Assembly (NCBI GenBank): GCA_025655595.1
Contig: JAHXIO010000011.1
Span: 124,001 to 188,000, forward strand
Source: Candidatus Thiodiazotropha sp. (ex Monitilora ramsayi)
Lineage (GTDB): Bacteria > Pseudomonadota > Gammaproteobacteria > Chromatiales > Chromatiaceae
Length of the DNA stretch: 64,000 bases
Direction of reading: 5' to 3'
Shown here piece after piece: positions 38,889 to 46,828 of this stretch. The position numbers and the translations under genes are program-made. The notes below the pieces were generated by a model that did not search any database, had not been told where the DNA came from, and saw only the letters and a program-made list of their open reading frames with translations. Each line of letters opens with the position of its first letter. Position 1 is the stretch's first letter.

Positions 38889-39782
38889 CTATTGATCCTT
38901 ACGGACATCGTCCCAACTCACATCCCAGGGACTGTTCAGCCAACGCGCCGCAGCTTGAGAAAAGCCGGCAGGTTCGGATACGGGTTCAGCAACCACAGCA
39001 TCGATCACGATCTCCTCCACATCGAACTCCTGCTCGTCTACGGAGACAATCTCCTCCGCATCAGCAACGAAGCTCAACCGTTCAACCGGTGCACCCTTTG
39101 CGAGCTGTGCCAAATCCTGGTCAAGATTGTCGACCACATCCCTAAGCATCGATTTCATGGCTTCCGGATAAGCAGGATTCTCTATCATCCCGCCTATCTC
39201 CTGCTGCATCTCTTCAATTTTATTCTTGATTTTTCCCCGCTGGTTGGTCTCCTCCACTTCCAGATGATTGAGGTGCTGCTTGATCACTTCAGGTGTAACA
39301 GGAATCGCAGAGCCCGGTGTCTGCACCCCCCTTTTCCTCAATAGTACCCGGAGAGAAACTGCAGTCTGTGCCGTCCGTTTGAAGGAATCCAAAAGATCCA
39401 ACGGGTTTTCTCCCTCTGAATCACTGGACAGTGTAATGAACTCGATATCATCGCTTTCCGAGAAATTGACCCCGGAATAACCGAGAATCTTATTCAATTG
39501 CTTCTTGACCAGGATTTCGAGGTTGCTGTAGTACTCCTTGATCTTATTGACCGGTAGATTGCGTAAACTCCCGCTCAGGGAGCTGTAGAGATTCAGGGCA
39601 TCCTTGGGCAAATCCTTTGAGGCGACACCGAGTACCAACACTGCATTCAGGCTCTCCTGCATACTCTCAATGGCGCGCGTGATATCGACAATCTTCTCCA
39701 GAATCTGGCGCTTCTGTTCTATTTTTGAGATATCACTGCGAAGTTCGGTGTTTTCAATCGGTGTTGTCATTGTTGAATCCAT
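38889..39782 (-). CDS. Unknown acidic coiled-coil protein
   Basis: A 297-residue soluble protein without signal peptide or membrane helices. It has long helical stretches with heptad character (ISKIEQKRQILEKIVDITRA; VEETNQRGKIKNKIEEMQQE) and an acidic C-terminal region (about 240-275, rich in Glu, Asp and Val) ending in a Trp-containing tail (WDVSWDDVRKDQ). I do not recognise the family. It stands alone between the dctP control region and the hemerythrin gene. The Met at residue 5 is an alternative start. Confidence 0.6.
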   Translation of the reverse strand: MDSTMTTPIENTELRSDISKIEQKRQILEKIVDITRAIESMQESLNAVLVLGVASKDLPKDALNLYSSLSGSLRNLPVNKIKEYYSNLEILVKKQLNKILGYSGVNFSESDDIEFITLSSDSEGENPLDLLDSFKRTAQTAVSLRVLLRKRGVQTPGSAIPVTPEVIKQHLNHLEVEETNQRGKIKNKIEEMQQEIGGMIENPAYPEAMKSMLRDVVDNLDQDLAQLAKGAPVERLSFVADAEEIVSVDEQEFDVEEIVIDAVVAEPVSEPAGFSQAAARWLNSPWDVSWDDVRKDQ

Positions 39783-40080
39783 CAGTCTCAGCCAATACCG
39801 TCTTGAGACTATTTCGAAAAAGCATTATGCAGGACCTTTTGATTCACACTGCGCCGAGACGCAGCCCCCAATCCTCATTAAAAGAAAATCATCTTTTCTA
39901 TCCCTCTTGATATCGACTCTGCTGTCGTTCACTTGAGAAGTTTAGGTGCCAAATTCCCATTCAAACTGATGACGGGAGAAAGAACAGTCCAAGAGACAAA
40001 CACAGTTATACCCATGTTGTAACAATGGTGAATTGCTGAATTGTAAAGATGCGACAGAGGTCCATTTTACTGCCATGCAA

Positions 40081-40094
40081 TTGATTTTGATCAT
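40081..40094 (+). promoter_or_regulatory. FNR/Anr-type box upstream of the hemerythrin gene
   Basis: TTGAT-TTTG-ATCAT matches nine of the ten defined bases of the FNR consensus TTGAT-N4-ATCAA. A possible -10 element TATCGT begins at 40117, about 30 bases from the box centre, the spacing of class II FNR promoters (site at -41.5). The start codon is at 40158. The rest of the 375-bp gap (39783-40157) shows no gene. Confidence 0.6.
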
Positions 40095-40157
40095 GTACTC
40101 CTTTGAGGGTATACCTTATCGTCCCGACTTATTTCTTTACTGAAGACTTTTCATTCA

Positions 40158-40598
40158 ATGTCCCATAATCATCACGATATCCTCGACCCTTCATCCATTC
40201 CACTGGTTTCCCTTGAATCGATGAATGAGACCCACCGAGAGGAAGTTGAAATGGTTAACAGGCTTGCATCTCTTCTGAAGCAGGCGCTGGAGGGAGAGCC
40301 TGACGAGGCGGCAATTACAGCTGAAGCCGAGGCCTGGATTGCACATACACGACTCCACTTCAAACGGGAGAACGAGCTCATGCTTGAGTATGGTTTTCCC
40401 GCATACCCTGTGCATAGTGGTGAACATGAAAGGGTACTGGCGCTCCTCGAAGAGCGATATCAGGCATGGATGACCAACCACTCCGCAGAGCCCTTTGCAG
40501 CCTTCCTCTTCGAGGATTGGAAGGATTGGTTCGAAGCACATGTCAATACCATGGACAACATCACCGCCCAATTCATCATTCAGCGCGGCGGTGCCTAG
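40158..40598 (+). CDS. Bacteriohemerythrin-type di-iron O2-binding protein
   Basis: A 146-residue single-domain hemerythrin. The di-iron ligands are visible in order: His26 in ETHREEV, then HTRLHFKRENELM (His and Glu), YPVHSGEHERVL (two His), and FEAHVNTMD (His and Asp). Members bind O2 reversibly for storage, delivery or sensing. The upstream FNR box suggests expression when oxygen falls. No operon partner is close. Confidence 0.88.
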   Translation: MSHNHHDILDPSSIPLVSLESMNETHREEVEMVNRLASLLKQALEGEPDEAAITAEAEAWIAHTRLHFKRENELMLEYGFPAYPVHSGEHERVLALLEERYQAWMTNHSAEPFAAFLFEDWKDWFEAHVNTMDNITAQFIIQRGGA

Positions 40599-41050
40599 AG
40601 AAAATATCGGGTCAATCACTCAATTATTTAGAATCCCGATTCAACCCAAACGATAACTCATCAATTCAAGGCAACCTTAGTGTTCGGTATAAACCCTATG
40701 TTTGACATGCTCAAACACGGGGTTTGAATTATCAGCTCCAGATCGAAAGCAACTCCTCCCTGACAGCTACTTTGAGGAATTCTCTGACAGTAGCCATTCA
40801 CCCTCAAAATACTTGCAAAGACTTACTCGACAACAGGGAGTTGAGACACCTCAGCGGCTCTATCGCAATCAGCCATTTGATTACTGCCTCATAACACTAC
40901 TTCCAAGGTGAGATAAAGCCATCAGGTAATGCTTAACTGTAGATGAGTCAAACAACTATTATTTTTAACTTTATTGATATTTTCGCGACATATCCGCCAT
41001 ATACTTTGTCGATGTAGGCCCGCCCACCCTCTGAATAAACAAGGTTTGCC
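40599..41050. other. Non-coding interval with a nested inverted repeat
   Basis: The interval contains a two-step hairpin at 40691-40725: AAACCC pairs with GGGTTT and, inside, GTTTG pairs with CAAAC. No T run follows. A frame of 69 codons at 40702 lacks a ribosome-binding site and recognisable homology. The last 100 bp before 41051 are AT-rich and probably hold the promoter of the next gene. Confidence 0.4.
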
Positions 41051-41356
41051 ATGAATTTATATAATTTTTTCTATAAGCGGCCGATCACCACACTCATCAT
41101 CCTTATCGGATCCGGATTAACCTTCGGCGCAATGACCGTGAATATTTTCCGATTGTTCGCTGCAAACTGGAAATTCATTACCACTTACGGACTCGTAGCC
41201 CTACATGAAGGCGCGCTACGGCAAACAATAGAATTGATCATGACCGGCATGCTGGCTATGGTCGTTTTCCTTATGTTCAAATTTTGCGAGAAGGTTCTGA
41301 TCGATAGAATGAGCGCCTTTAGTTTCAAGCGGAGAAAAAAGGCGGCCAGCAGCTAA
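41051..41356 (+). CDS. Small membrane protein, two helices, unknown function
   Basis: A 101-residue protein with membrane segments at about 12-33 (TTLIILIGSGLTFGAMTVNI) and 59-80 (IELIMTGMLAMVVFLMFKF), a short loop with FAANWKFITTYGLVALHEGA, and a basic C-terminus (FKRRKKAASS), so both ends face the cytoplasm. I have seen similar unassigned proteins in proteobacteria but cannot name a function. AAGG lies before the ATG. Confidence 0.65.
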   Translation: MNLYNFFYKRPITTLIILIGSGLTFGAMTVNIFRLFAANWKFITTYGLVALHEGALRQTIELIMTGMLAMVVFLMFKFCEKVLIDRMSAFSFKRRKKAASS

Positions 41357-41426
41357 CCTCTATTTTTCCGGCATTAAAACCATCGTGTGGTTGTCGATGG
41401 TCTTCATTTTCCATAACCACTATGGA

Positions 41427-41894
41427 TCATTTGGCAATCAGCTCAAAGCTCGCATCCAACAGACGGGCAAGATCATCCGCACACAACTCCAGCTCCAAAC
41501 CGCGTCGTCCTGCACTGACAAAGATAGTATTGAAATTGCTCGCTGAGATATCGATGACTGAAGGCAATTCGCGCTTCTGGCCTAACGGACTGATGCCGCC
41601 AACAACATACCCCGTTGCACGCTGTACCTCAACAGCATCCGCCATCTCCGCCTTCTTCCGACTGAAGAGACGGGCAACGGATTTCATATCAAGGTGACTG
41701 GAAACAGGTATGACCGCCACAGCAAGGGCCTGATGATCCAAACAAACCACCAGTGTCTTAAAGACTCTGGCCGGATCGAGCGAGAGCTTCTCCGACGCCT
41801 CCATTCCATAAGAGTCATGCGCAGGATCGTGCTCATACTGATGGATCTTAAAATCGATACCTGCCCTTTTTGCCATCACAACCGCAGGCGTCAT
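41427..41894 (-). CDS. ybaK: Cys-tRNA(Pro) deacylase YbaK
   Basis: A 155-residue editing enzyme that clears mischarged Cys-tRNA(Pro). The start TPAVVMAKRAGIDFKIHQYE, the catalytic Lys region FKTLVVCLD and the motif GYVVGGISPLGQK are family signatures. The length is normal. Its ATG overlaps the stop of the pqiA-like gene (ATGA). Confidence 0.95.
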   Translation of the reverse strand: MTPAVVMAKRAGIDFKIHQYEHDPAHDSYGMEASEKLSLDPARVFKTLVVCLDHQALAVAVIPVSSHLDMKSVARLFSRKKAEMADAVEVQRATGYVVGGISPLGQKRELPSVIDISASNFNTIFVSAGRRGLELELCADDLARLLDASFELIAK

Positions 41895-42388
41895 GCCGGT
41901 TCTTCCTTTGTATAACTGACAACCCTGTGCGTGATATACATGATTAACAACACGGCGGCTCCAAACAGATAGAGACCGGGATGTATCTCAACTTGTGCCA
42001 CCACGCCCAGCTTAACCGTTACTATCATCACCGCTACAACCATGACATCGAGCATTGCCCAACGGCCATAGTCGTGCATCATACTCAACAGTTTCCCGAA
42101 ACGGGCCGACCGGATTTCTCGGTGGTACAGCAACAGGAAAAGCAGCCCGATCTTCAGTATGGGCAGAAACACGCTGAAGAGACCGACTGCGAACAAGATC
42201 AACCACTGTCCCCTTGAATAGAGCTCGACCAGACCAGTGACGATTGAAAAAGAGTTGGCGATAAAGAGAAACTTCGTCAAAGTCAGCATCGGCATGAAGT
42301 ACCCGAAAACTAACAGTATCGTGGTCAACACCAGCAACCAGTGTAATCTTCTGGCCGCCTTGAGCGGTATCATCAAGGACTCAGTCAT
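41891..42388 (-). CDS. PqiA-like inner-membrane protein
   Basis: About 165 residues with four membrane helices and the motif YFMPMLTLTKFLFIANSFSI, followed by FSVFLPILKIGLL and MLDVMVVAVMIVTVKLG, the paraquat-inducible protein A (PqiA) pattern reduced to a single domain. PqiA partners usually act in envelope lipid transport with MCE proteins, none of which is nearby. The start is uncertain: an in-frame GTG at 42409 and the ATG at 42388 both have weak ribosome-binding sites. Confidence 0.8.
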   Translation of the reverse strand: MTESLMIPLKAARRLHWLLVLTTILLVFGYFMPMLTLTKFLFIANSFSIVTGLVELYSRGQWLILFAVGLFSVFLPILKIGLLFLLLYHREIRSARFGKLLSMMHDYGRWAMLDVMVVAVMIVTVKLGVVAQVEIHPGLYLFGAAVLLIMYITHRVVSYTKEEPA

Positions 42389-42421
42389 TCTCTCTTCAAA
42401 CAAACTCACAATAGATATGAT

Positions 42422-43216
42422 CTATTGTACAGATTCTTCCAGTTCCGAGTCGGCCCCGATCAACCGATAGAACTTTCTGGCATTATCATACAAGAGCTGC
42501 CTGACGCCATTGCCGCATAGTGCATCGCCGATGCGCTCCAGGTCTAGAGAAGTAAAGGGTCTGGGGGAGCGAGTACCGGGAAGATCGGAGCCAAACATCA
42601 GACTGTTGGGGTTGGCTGCATAGATGCGCCGTATCATTGGAACCGGATCGGACTGTACCCGACCAAATCCGCTGGCTTTGACTCTCATGCCACTTTCCAC
42701 CAAATCTAAGAACCTTTCCGACGCTACATTACTAAGTCCCATATGATCGATCGAGACCATCGGCAACTCCCGAATCCACCCGTACAGTTGATCTATCTGA
42801 GACATGCTGATGTAGAGCTCAACATGCCATTGGGCACGCTCATAGATCCTGTGTGCGAATGACGACAACTCGGACAAATTGACGGGGTTACCCCTGAAAA
42901 GGTTGAAACGCACCCCCCTGATACCTGATCGGTCCAATTGCCTGATCCGATCATCACTGACCGAACTCTCAAGCTGGGTCACACCGTAATATCCCGGACC
43001 CAACGTCTTCAATGCTGCGAGGAGATAAGACTGATCGAACGCCTGAAAGGATCCGGAAACCACTATTCCGCCTTTGAGTGCCGTACCCCGCATACGCTTA
43101 AGGTAGTCATCACATGTGAAGGCAGTTGGCAGATACCCCTGGTTTTCCACTAACGGGAAGCGAGAATCAATGATATGGAAATGGGCATCGAACAGCGGTA
43201 TTTCACTCAGGTTCAT
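42422..43216 (-). CDS. Amidohydrolase-2 family metal-dependent hydrolase
   Basis: A 264-residue TIM-barrel protein. The first-strand motif LFDAHFHIIDSRFP supplies the HxH metal ligands. VSIDHMGLS gives a further His and FGSDLPGTRSP gives the late Asp. This matches the amidohydrolase 2 group (lactonases and decarboxylases of cyclic acids). The substrate is not readable. It lies in a same-strand run with the DUF3465, hspQ and pqiA-like genes. Confidence 0.85.
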   Translation of the reverse strand: MNLSEIPLFDAHFHIIDSRFPLVENQGYLPTAFTCDDYLKRMRGTALKGGIVVSGSFQAFDQSYLLAALKTLGPGYYGVTQLESSVSDDRIRQLDRSGIRGVRFNLFRGNPVNLSELSSFAHRIYERAQWHVELYISMSQIDQLYGWIRELPMVSIDHMGLSNVASERFLDLVESGMRVKASGFGRVQSDPVPMIRRIYAANPNSLMFGSDLPGTRSPRPFTSLDLERIGDALCGNGVRQLLYDNARKFYRLIGADSELEESVQ

Positions 43217-43234
43217 TGCTCAGATTCCAAACTG

Positions 43235-43693
43235 TCACTGATAAAGTTTTCCCTTATGACGTATCCATCCATCCTGATGACGCCCTTTAGGATCGTGATG
43301 CGTCCAGTGGATGACACCCCCCTTATCGTTCCACTCGTACTCTCCGTAGATCTCGACCCGGTCATCGACAGCGATCCCATTCACTCTGGGGGCCAAATCG
43401 ATGTTGTGTGCCACCAGTATCGTTCTTCCAGTACCGGTTTTAATAATGAAGCGCTGATGACGACTGCCATCCCGATCATCCGGCAACAACCGGATCACAT
43501 GACCGACAGCCTTCAGCTGGACATCGCTTGCTCTCTGCCTGATTGCATCTTCCAGCTTCTCTTCAACGGAGGAAGTCGAACGCTCAGAGGTAACATCCGG
43601 CACACCTCTCTGATCGGGAAAAAGGCCATAGTAACCAGCGGCCAGGATAACCAGCAGAATCAGTCCGTTTCTCAAAAGCGTCCGGATTGGCAT
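43235..43693 (-). CDS. DUF3465 exported protein
   Basis: A 152-residue protein with an N-terminal hydrophobic anchor (LILLVILAAGYYGLF) and a small beta-rich domain. RHQRFIIKTGTGRTILVAHN, VDDRVEIYGEYEWN and the ending GGVIHWTHHDPKGRHQDGW are DUF3465 signatures. The fold recalls OB-type nucleic-acid-binding domains, but no function is known. It lies 13 bp after hspQ. Confidence 0.85.
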   Translation of the reverse strand: MPIRTLLRNGLILLVILAAGYYGLFPDQRGVPDVTSERSTSSVEEKLEDAIRQRASDVQLKAVGHVIRLLPDDRDGSRHQRFIIKTGTGRTILVAHNIDLAPRVNGIAVDDRVEIYGEYEWNDKGGVIHWTHHDPKGRHQDGWIRHKGKLYQ

Positions 43694-43706
43694 CAGAGGT
43701 GGCGGG

Positions 43707-44018
43707 TCAGTTGACCTTCTGTCCTGTTATGTAGTGGCCGTCGTCGAAGGCCGTAAAGAATTCGTCGATCAGCGGATGGGTAATCGGCTCGGGACTGGGA
43801 TCACGGGTCAGATTGCGCTCTGCCACATAGGTTTCGTCATTGCTGTCGTGAACCAACACCCGATACCAGGGTTGGTCTTTGGGTGGTCGTGACCGGGCCA
43901 CCTGTTCATACCACTCATCGGACAGCATGAAGCTCGGGTCCACGTCCACGATGACTCCCCGATAATTGAATAGCCGATGATGAATCAGATCACCGACGGA
44001 GAACTTCGCCTCAATCAT
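43707..44018 (-). CDS. hspQ: Heat shock protein HspQ
   Basis: About 103 residues. IEAKFSVGDLIHHRLFNYRG then VIVDVDPSF, and QPWYRVLVHDSNDETYVAER, match HspQ (hemimethylated-DNA-binding YccV fold), a Lon specificity factor in enterobacteria. An in-frame GTG at 44039 has GAGAG upstream and is possible. The ATG at 44018 agrees with the E. coli start MIASKF. Confidence 0.9.
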   Translation of the reverse strand: MIEAKFSVGDLIHHRLFNYRGVIVDVDPSFMLSDEWYEQVARSRPPKDQPWYRVLVHDSNDETYVAERNLTRDPSPEPITHPLIDEFFTAFDDGHYITGQKVN

Positions 44019-44082
44019 TTTTGAATCTGGTGAATTCACATTTAACTCTCAGCTGTCAGATACCCGGGTACTGTTAGCAGAT

Positions 44083-44484
44083 TCAAGGTTCAATCTCGGC
44101 CAGGATAGCACGTGCCAATCGTTCCATACGCTCCAGGCTGACATCTGCCTTATCGAGAAAGCCCTCGTCGAACCGGCTCGGATCCGCCCATCGCATCCCT
44201 GTAACCTGGCATCGTTTGGCAAGCTTCATAATACCCAGATCCTGCAGGGTAAAGCCAAGCCGGGTCCAGAGTATAGTGAGGTGGCGTTCGACACTGTGAT
44301 CCGGCTTCCCCGCCTCCTTGACCTGGCGCAGGTAGACGGCAGTCTCACGGGCAGCCGTAATCACCTGCCTCAGTGCCTCTACCGACTCTTCCAGGCGCGC
44401 ACGCTTGGCGCGCCGCAAGTTGCCTAGCCACTGTAAACCGTGCCTGAACAAACTATAGAGCGTGCCGCTGTTAATTAATTCCAT
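44083..44484 (-). CDS. Unknown helical protein
   Basis: A 133-residue, basic, mostly helical soluble protein (RAKRARLEESVEALRQVITA; DKADVSLERMERLARAILAE). I do not recognise the family. It is divergent from the DUF3581 gene across about 240 bp and precedes hspQ on the same strand. No signal peptide or cysteine motif. Confidence 0.55.
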   Translation of the reverse strand: MELINSGTLYSLFRHGLQWLGNLRRAKRARLEESVEALRQVITAARETAVYLRQVKEAGKPDHSVERHLTILWTRLGFTLQDLGIMKLAKRCQVTGMRWADPSRFDEGFLDKADVSLERMERLARAILAEIEP

Positions 44485-44721
44485 GACTGACGTCTTTTCG
44501 ATTATCCAAAGGACTTCATCACGAACCCCTGCCGGCCTTCAATGCTGGATCGACCTCGGCGCCAATGACAAGAACTCCGCTGTTGCATCATAACCCAACT
44601 CATCAATAACTGCCGGATAGCCCATATTTATAAAGGGCAATGACAGGCCAGCTTTGGTCAGGACAGCCGGTGCTGATATGATTGCGCGCTGACTGGATCC
44701 ATACGCAAAAGAGAGAAGACC

Positions 44722-45438
44722 ATGCAGCTGGACGATTTTTACACCCGGAACAACAACAGCTTTCAATTCAGTCGGGATCAGGCGAGCCGCTTTGCCAAAG
44801 AGGTCGCCAATGACTTCAATCCTCTGCACGATGCGGATGGCAAAATGTTCTGTGTTCCGGGTGACCTGCTCTTCTCACTGGCGCTAAACCGTCTTGGTCT
44901 CAACCAACAGATGTGTTTCACCTTCTCCGGTATGGTCAGCGACAATGCGGTCTCATTTCCCGATTCAGATGAAGACCGCATAGATGTCACCGATGAAACC
45001 GGCAAATGCTATCTCACGATCGAGCGAAAGGGTGACAAGAGTCATGATGCTGAACTGATCAAGCGACTTGCCACCGGTTATGTGGCCTTCTCCGGCAAGA
45101 CCTTTCCCCACATTCTTGTGCCCCTGATGTCGGAACAGGGAATGATGATCAATCCCGCTCGGCCGCTTGTGATCTATCAGAGTATGGAGATTAGCCTCGA
45201 CCGTCTCGACTTACACAATCCCACCCTGGAGTCGGCTGGCTCAAGCTTTGAGGTTCAGGGTAAAAAGGGAACCGTGCAGCTCGACTTCCACCTCAAGGAA
45301 GGCGAGGAAGTCATCGGTCGTGGCGCTAAGCACATGAGTCTGCGTGGCCTACAGCCCTACGAATCCATCGCCATGCAGCGCCTGGTCGAGGAATACGATG
45401 GGTACAAACAACGTTATCGGGAACAAGCTGCAGGCTGA
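44722..45438 (+). CDS. DUF3581 family protein
   Basis: A 238-residue soluble protein. FKEVANDFNPLHD-like SRFAKEVANDFNPLHDADGK and a later hot-dog-like strand pattern (KTFPHILVPLMSEQGMMINP; QSMEISLDRLDL) match DUF3581, a gammaproteobacterial family related to MaoC-like hydratase folds and without a known reaction. AGAGAAGA lies before the ATG. It converges on dctD. Confidence 0.82.
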   Translation: MQLDDFYTRNNNSFQFSRDQASRFAKEVANDFNPLHDADGKMFCVPGDLLFSLALNRLGLNQQMCFTFSGMVSDNAVSFPDSDEDRIDVTDETGKCYLTIERKGDKSHDAELIKRLATGYVAFSGKTFPHILVPLMSEQGMMINPARPLVIYQSMEISLDRLDLHNPTLESAGSSFEVQGKKGTVQLDFHLKEGEEVIGRGAKHMSLRGLQPYESIAMQRLVEEYDGYKQRYREQAAG

Positions 45439-45452
45439 GATCTGGGTAAAGC

Positions 45453-46808
45453 CTATTTATAGTGGCTCTTATCCAGACCATACTTGCGCATCTTGTCGTA
45501 TAGCGTCTTGCGCGGCACGCCTAGTGCTTCCATCGTATTTTTTAGATTACCTTTCTGCAGCTCCAGCTGCTGCTTGATCAGACTCTTTTCAAAACAGTCC
45601 ACCTGTTGCGGTAGCGTGATGGCTGTTTCCGCCACCTCACCTTGCAGCAGCTGATCCAGATCGTATCCCACGTTTTCCCCCAACAGAACATAGCGCTCAG
45701 CGATATTGCGCAGCTCGCGAACATTCCCCGGCCAGGGATGGGTCATCAGCGCCCGTATGCGATCGCCGTCCGGAGGAGGAACCTCCCGCTCATAGCGGGC
45801 TCCCGCCAGTAGCAGAAAATGGTGAAATAACAGGGGAATATCCTCTCTCCTGTCACGTAGAGGAGGGATTTCGATGGTCACAACATTGAGCCTGTAGTAA
45901 AGGTCCTCCCGAAACTCACCTCGTTCTCCCGCCCCCTTCAGATCGATCTTTGTCGCCGCCACCACGCGCAGATTCAACGGCACCAGTTCATTGGAACCAA
46001 GGCGCTCCACCACCCTTTCCTGCAACACTCGCAGGAGATGAATCTGTACCTGCAACGGCATACTTTCGATCTCATCGAGAAACAGCGTGCCCTGGTTTGC
46101 GTGTTCGAAGCGTCCTATCCTCCGCCCCTTGGCGCCGGTAAAAGCGCCGGGCTCATGACCGAAGAGTTCGCTTTCAATCAGATTTTCCGGCACCGCGCCA
46201 CAGTTGACGGCAACGAAGTTGTGCGCACGTCTGCGACTGTGCTCATGTAACGAGCGGGCGACTAACTCTTTACCGGTACCGGTCTCACCAAAAATCAAGA
46301 CATCCGCATCCGTATCCGCCACCTGTGCGATCGTGGAACGCAGGCGTTGTATCGATGGGGTTTGTCCGATGATGCGCGGCCCCGGCGCGCTCTGTGCCTC
46401 CAACTCCAAGCGCAGGCTGCGGTTTTCCAGCGTCAAGGCCCGTTTATCCAGTGCCCGTTTGACCGTCTCCACCAACTGCTCGGCCGGAAATGGTTTCTCG
46501 ATAAAATCGTAAGCTCCCTGCTGAATCGCCTTAACCGCTAGGGCGATGTCCCCGTGGCCGGTAATCAGGATCACGGGCAGGTCGTGATCGACAGCCCTCG
46601 CCTCCTGTAGAAACTCCATACCGTCCATACCCGGCATTTTGAGATCAGAGACCACGACCCCCGGCCAGTCATGACTGAGCAGCGGTAGTGCGGTTTCCGC
46701 GCGATCCAGTGCATGTACCTGATATCCGGCCAACTCCAATGTCTGAGCATTGGCAATACGGATATGTTTTTCATCATCGATAAAAATAACGGGGAGCGGT
46801 TGTGTCAT
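45453..46808 (-). CDS. dctD: Sigma54-dependent response regulator DctD
   Basis: A 451-residue NtrC-family activator. The receiver (1-120) has Asp55 as phospho-acceptor (VVVSDLKMPGMDG) and IEKP. The AAA+ domain has Walker A GETGTGKE at 174-181 and GAFTGA at 221-226, the loop that contacts sigma54. A Fis-type helix-turn-helix ends the protein (MEALGVPRKTLYDKMRKYGL). With DctB upstream it should activate dicarboxylate uptake at the sigma54 promoter before dctP. Confidence 0.93.
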   Translation of the reverse strand: MTQPLPVIFIDDEKHIRIANAQTLELAGYQVHALDRAETALPLLSHDWPGVVVSDLKMPGMDGMEFLQEARAVDHDLPVILITGHGDIALAVKAIQQGAYDFIEKPFPAEQLVETVKRALDKRALTLENRSLRLELEAQSAPGPRIIGQTPSIQRLRSTIAQVADTDADVLIFGETGTGKELVARSLHEHSRRRAHNFVAVNCGAVPENLIESELFGHEPGAFTGAKGRRIGRFEHANQGTLFLDEIESMPLQVQIHLLRVLQERVVERLGSNELVPLNLRVVAATKIDLKGAGERGEFREDLYYRLNVVTIEIPPLRDRREDIPLLFHHFLLLAGARYEREVPPPDGDRIRALMTHPWPGNVRELRNIAERYVLLGENVGYDLDQLLQGEVAETAITLPQQVDCFEKSLIKQQLELQKGNLKNTMEALGVPRKTLYDKMRKYGLDKSHYK

Positions 46809-46828
46809 ATATCAGGCCTGTCTCCAAC

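Noticed and set aside
40702-40911. A 69-codon frame after the hemerythrin gene
   Set aside because: It starts inside the nested hairpin without a ribosome-binding site. Some residues look protein-like (LTRQQGVETPQRLYR), so a gene remnant is possible but cannot be supported.
44539-44829. A 96-codon minus-strand frame over the DUF3581 start
   Set aside because: It overlaps the promoter and start of a gene with family motifs and has no support of its own.
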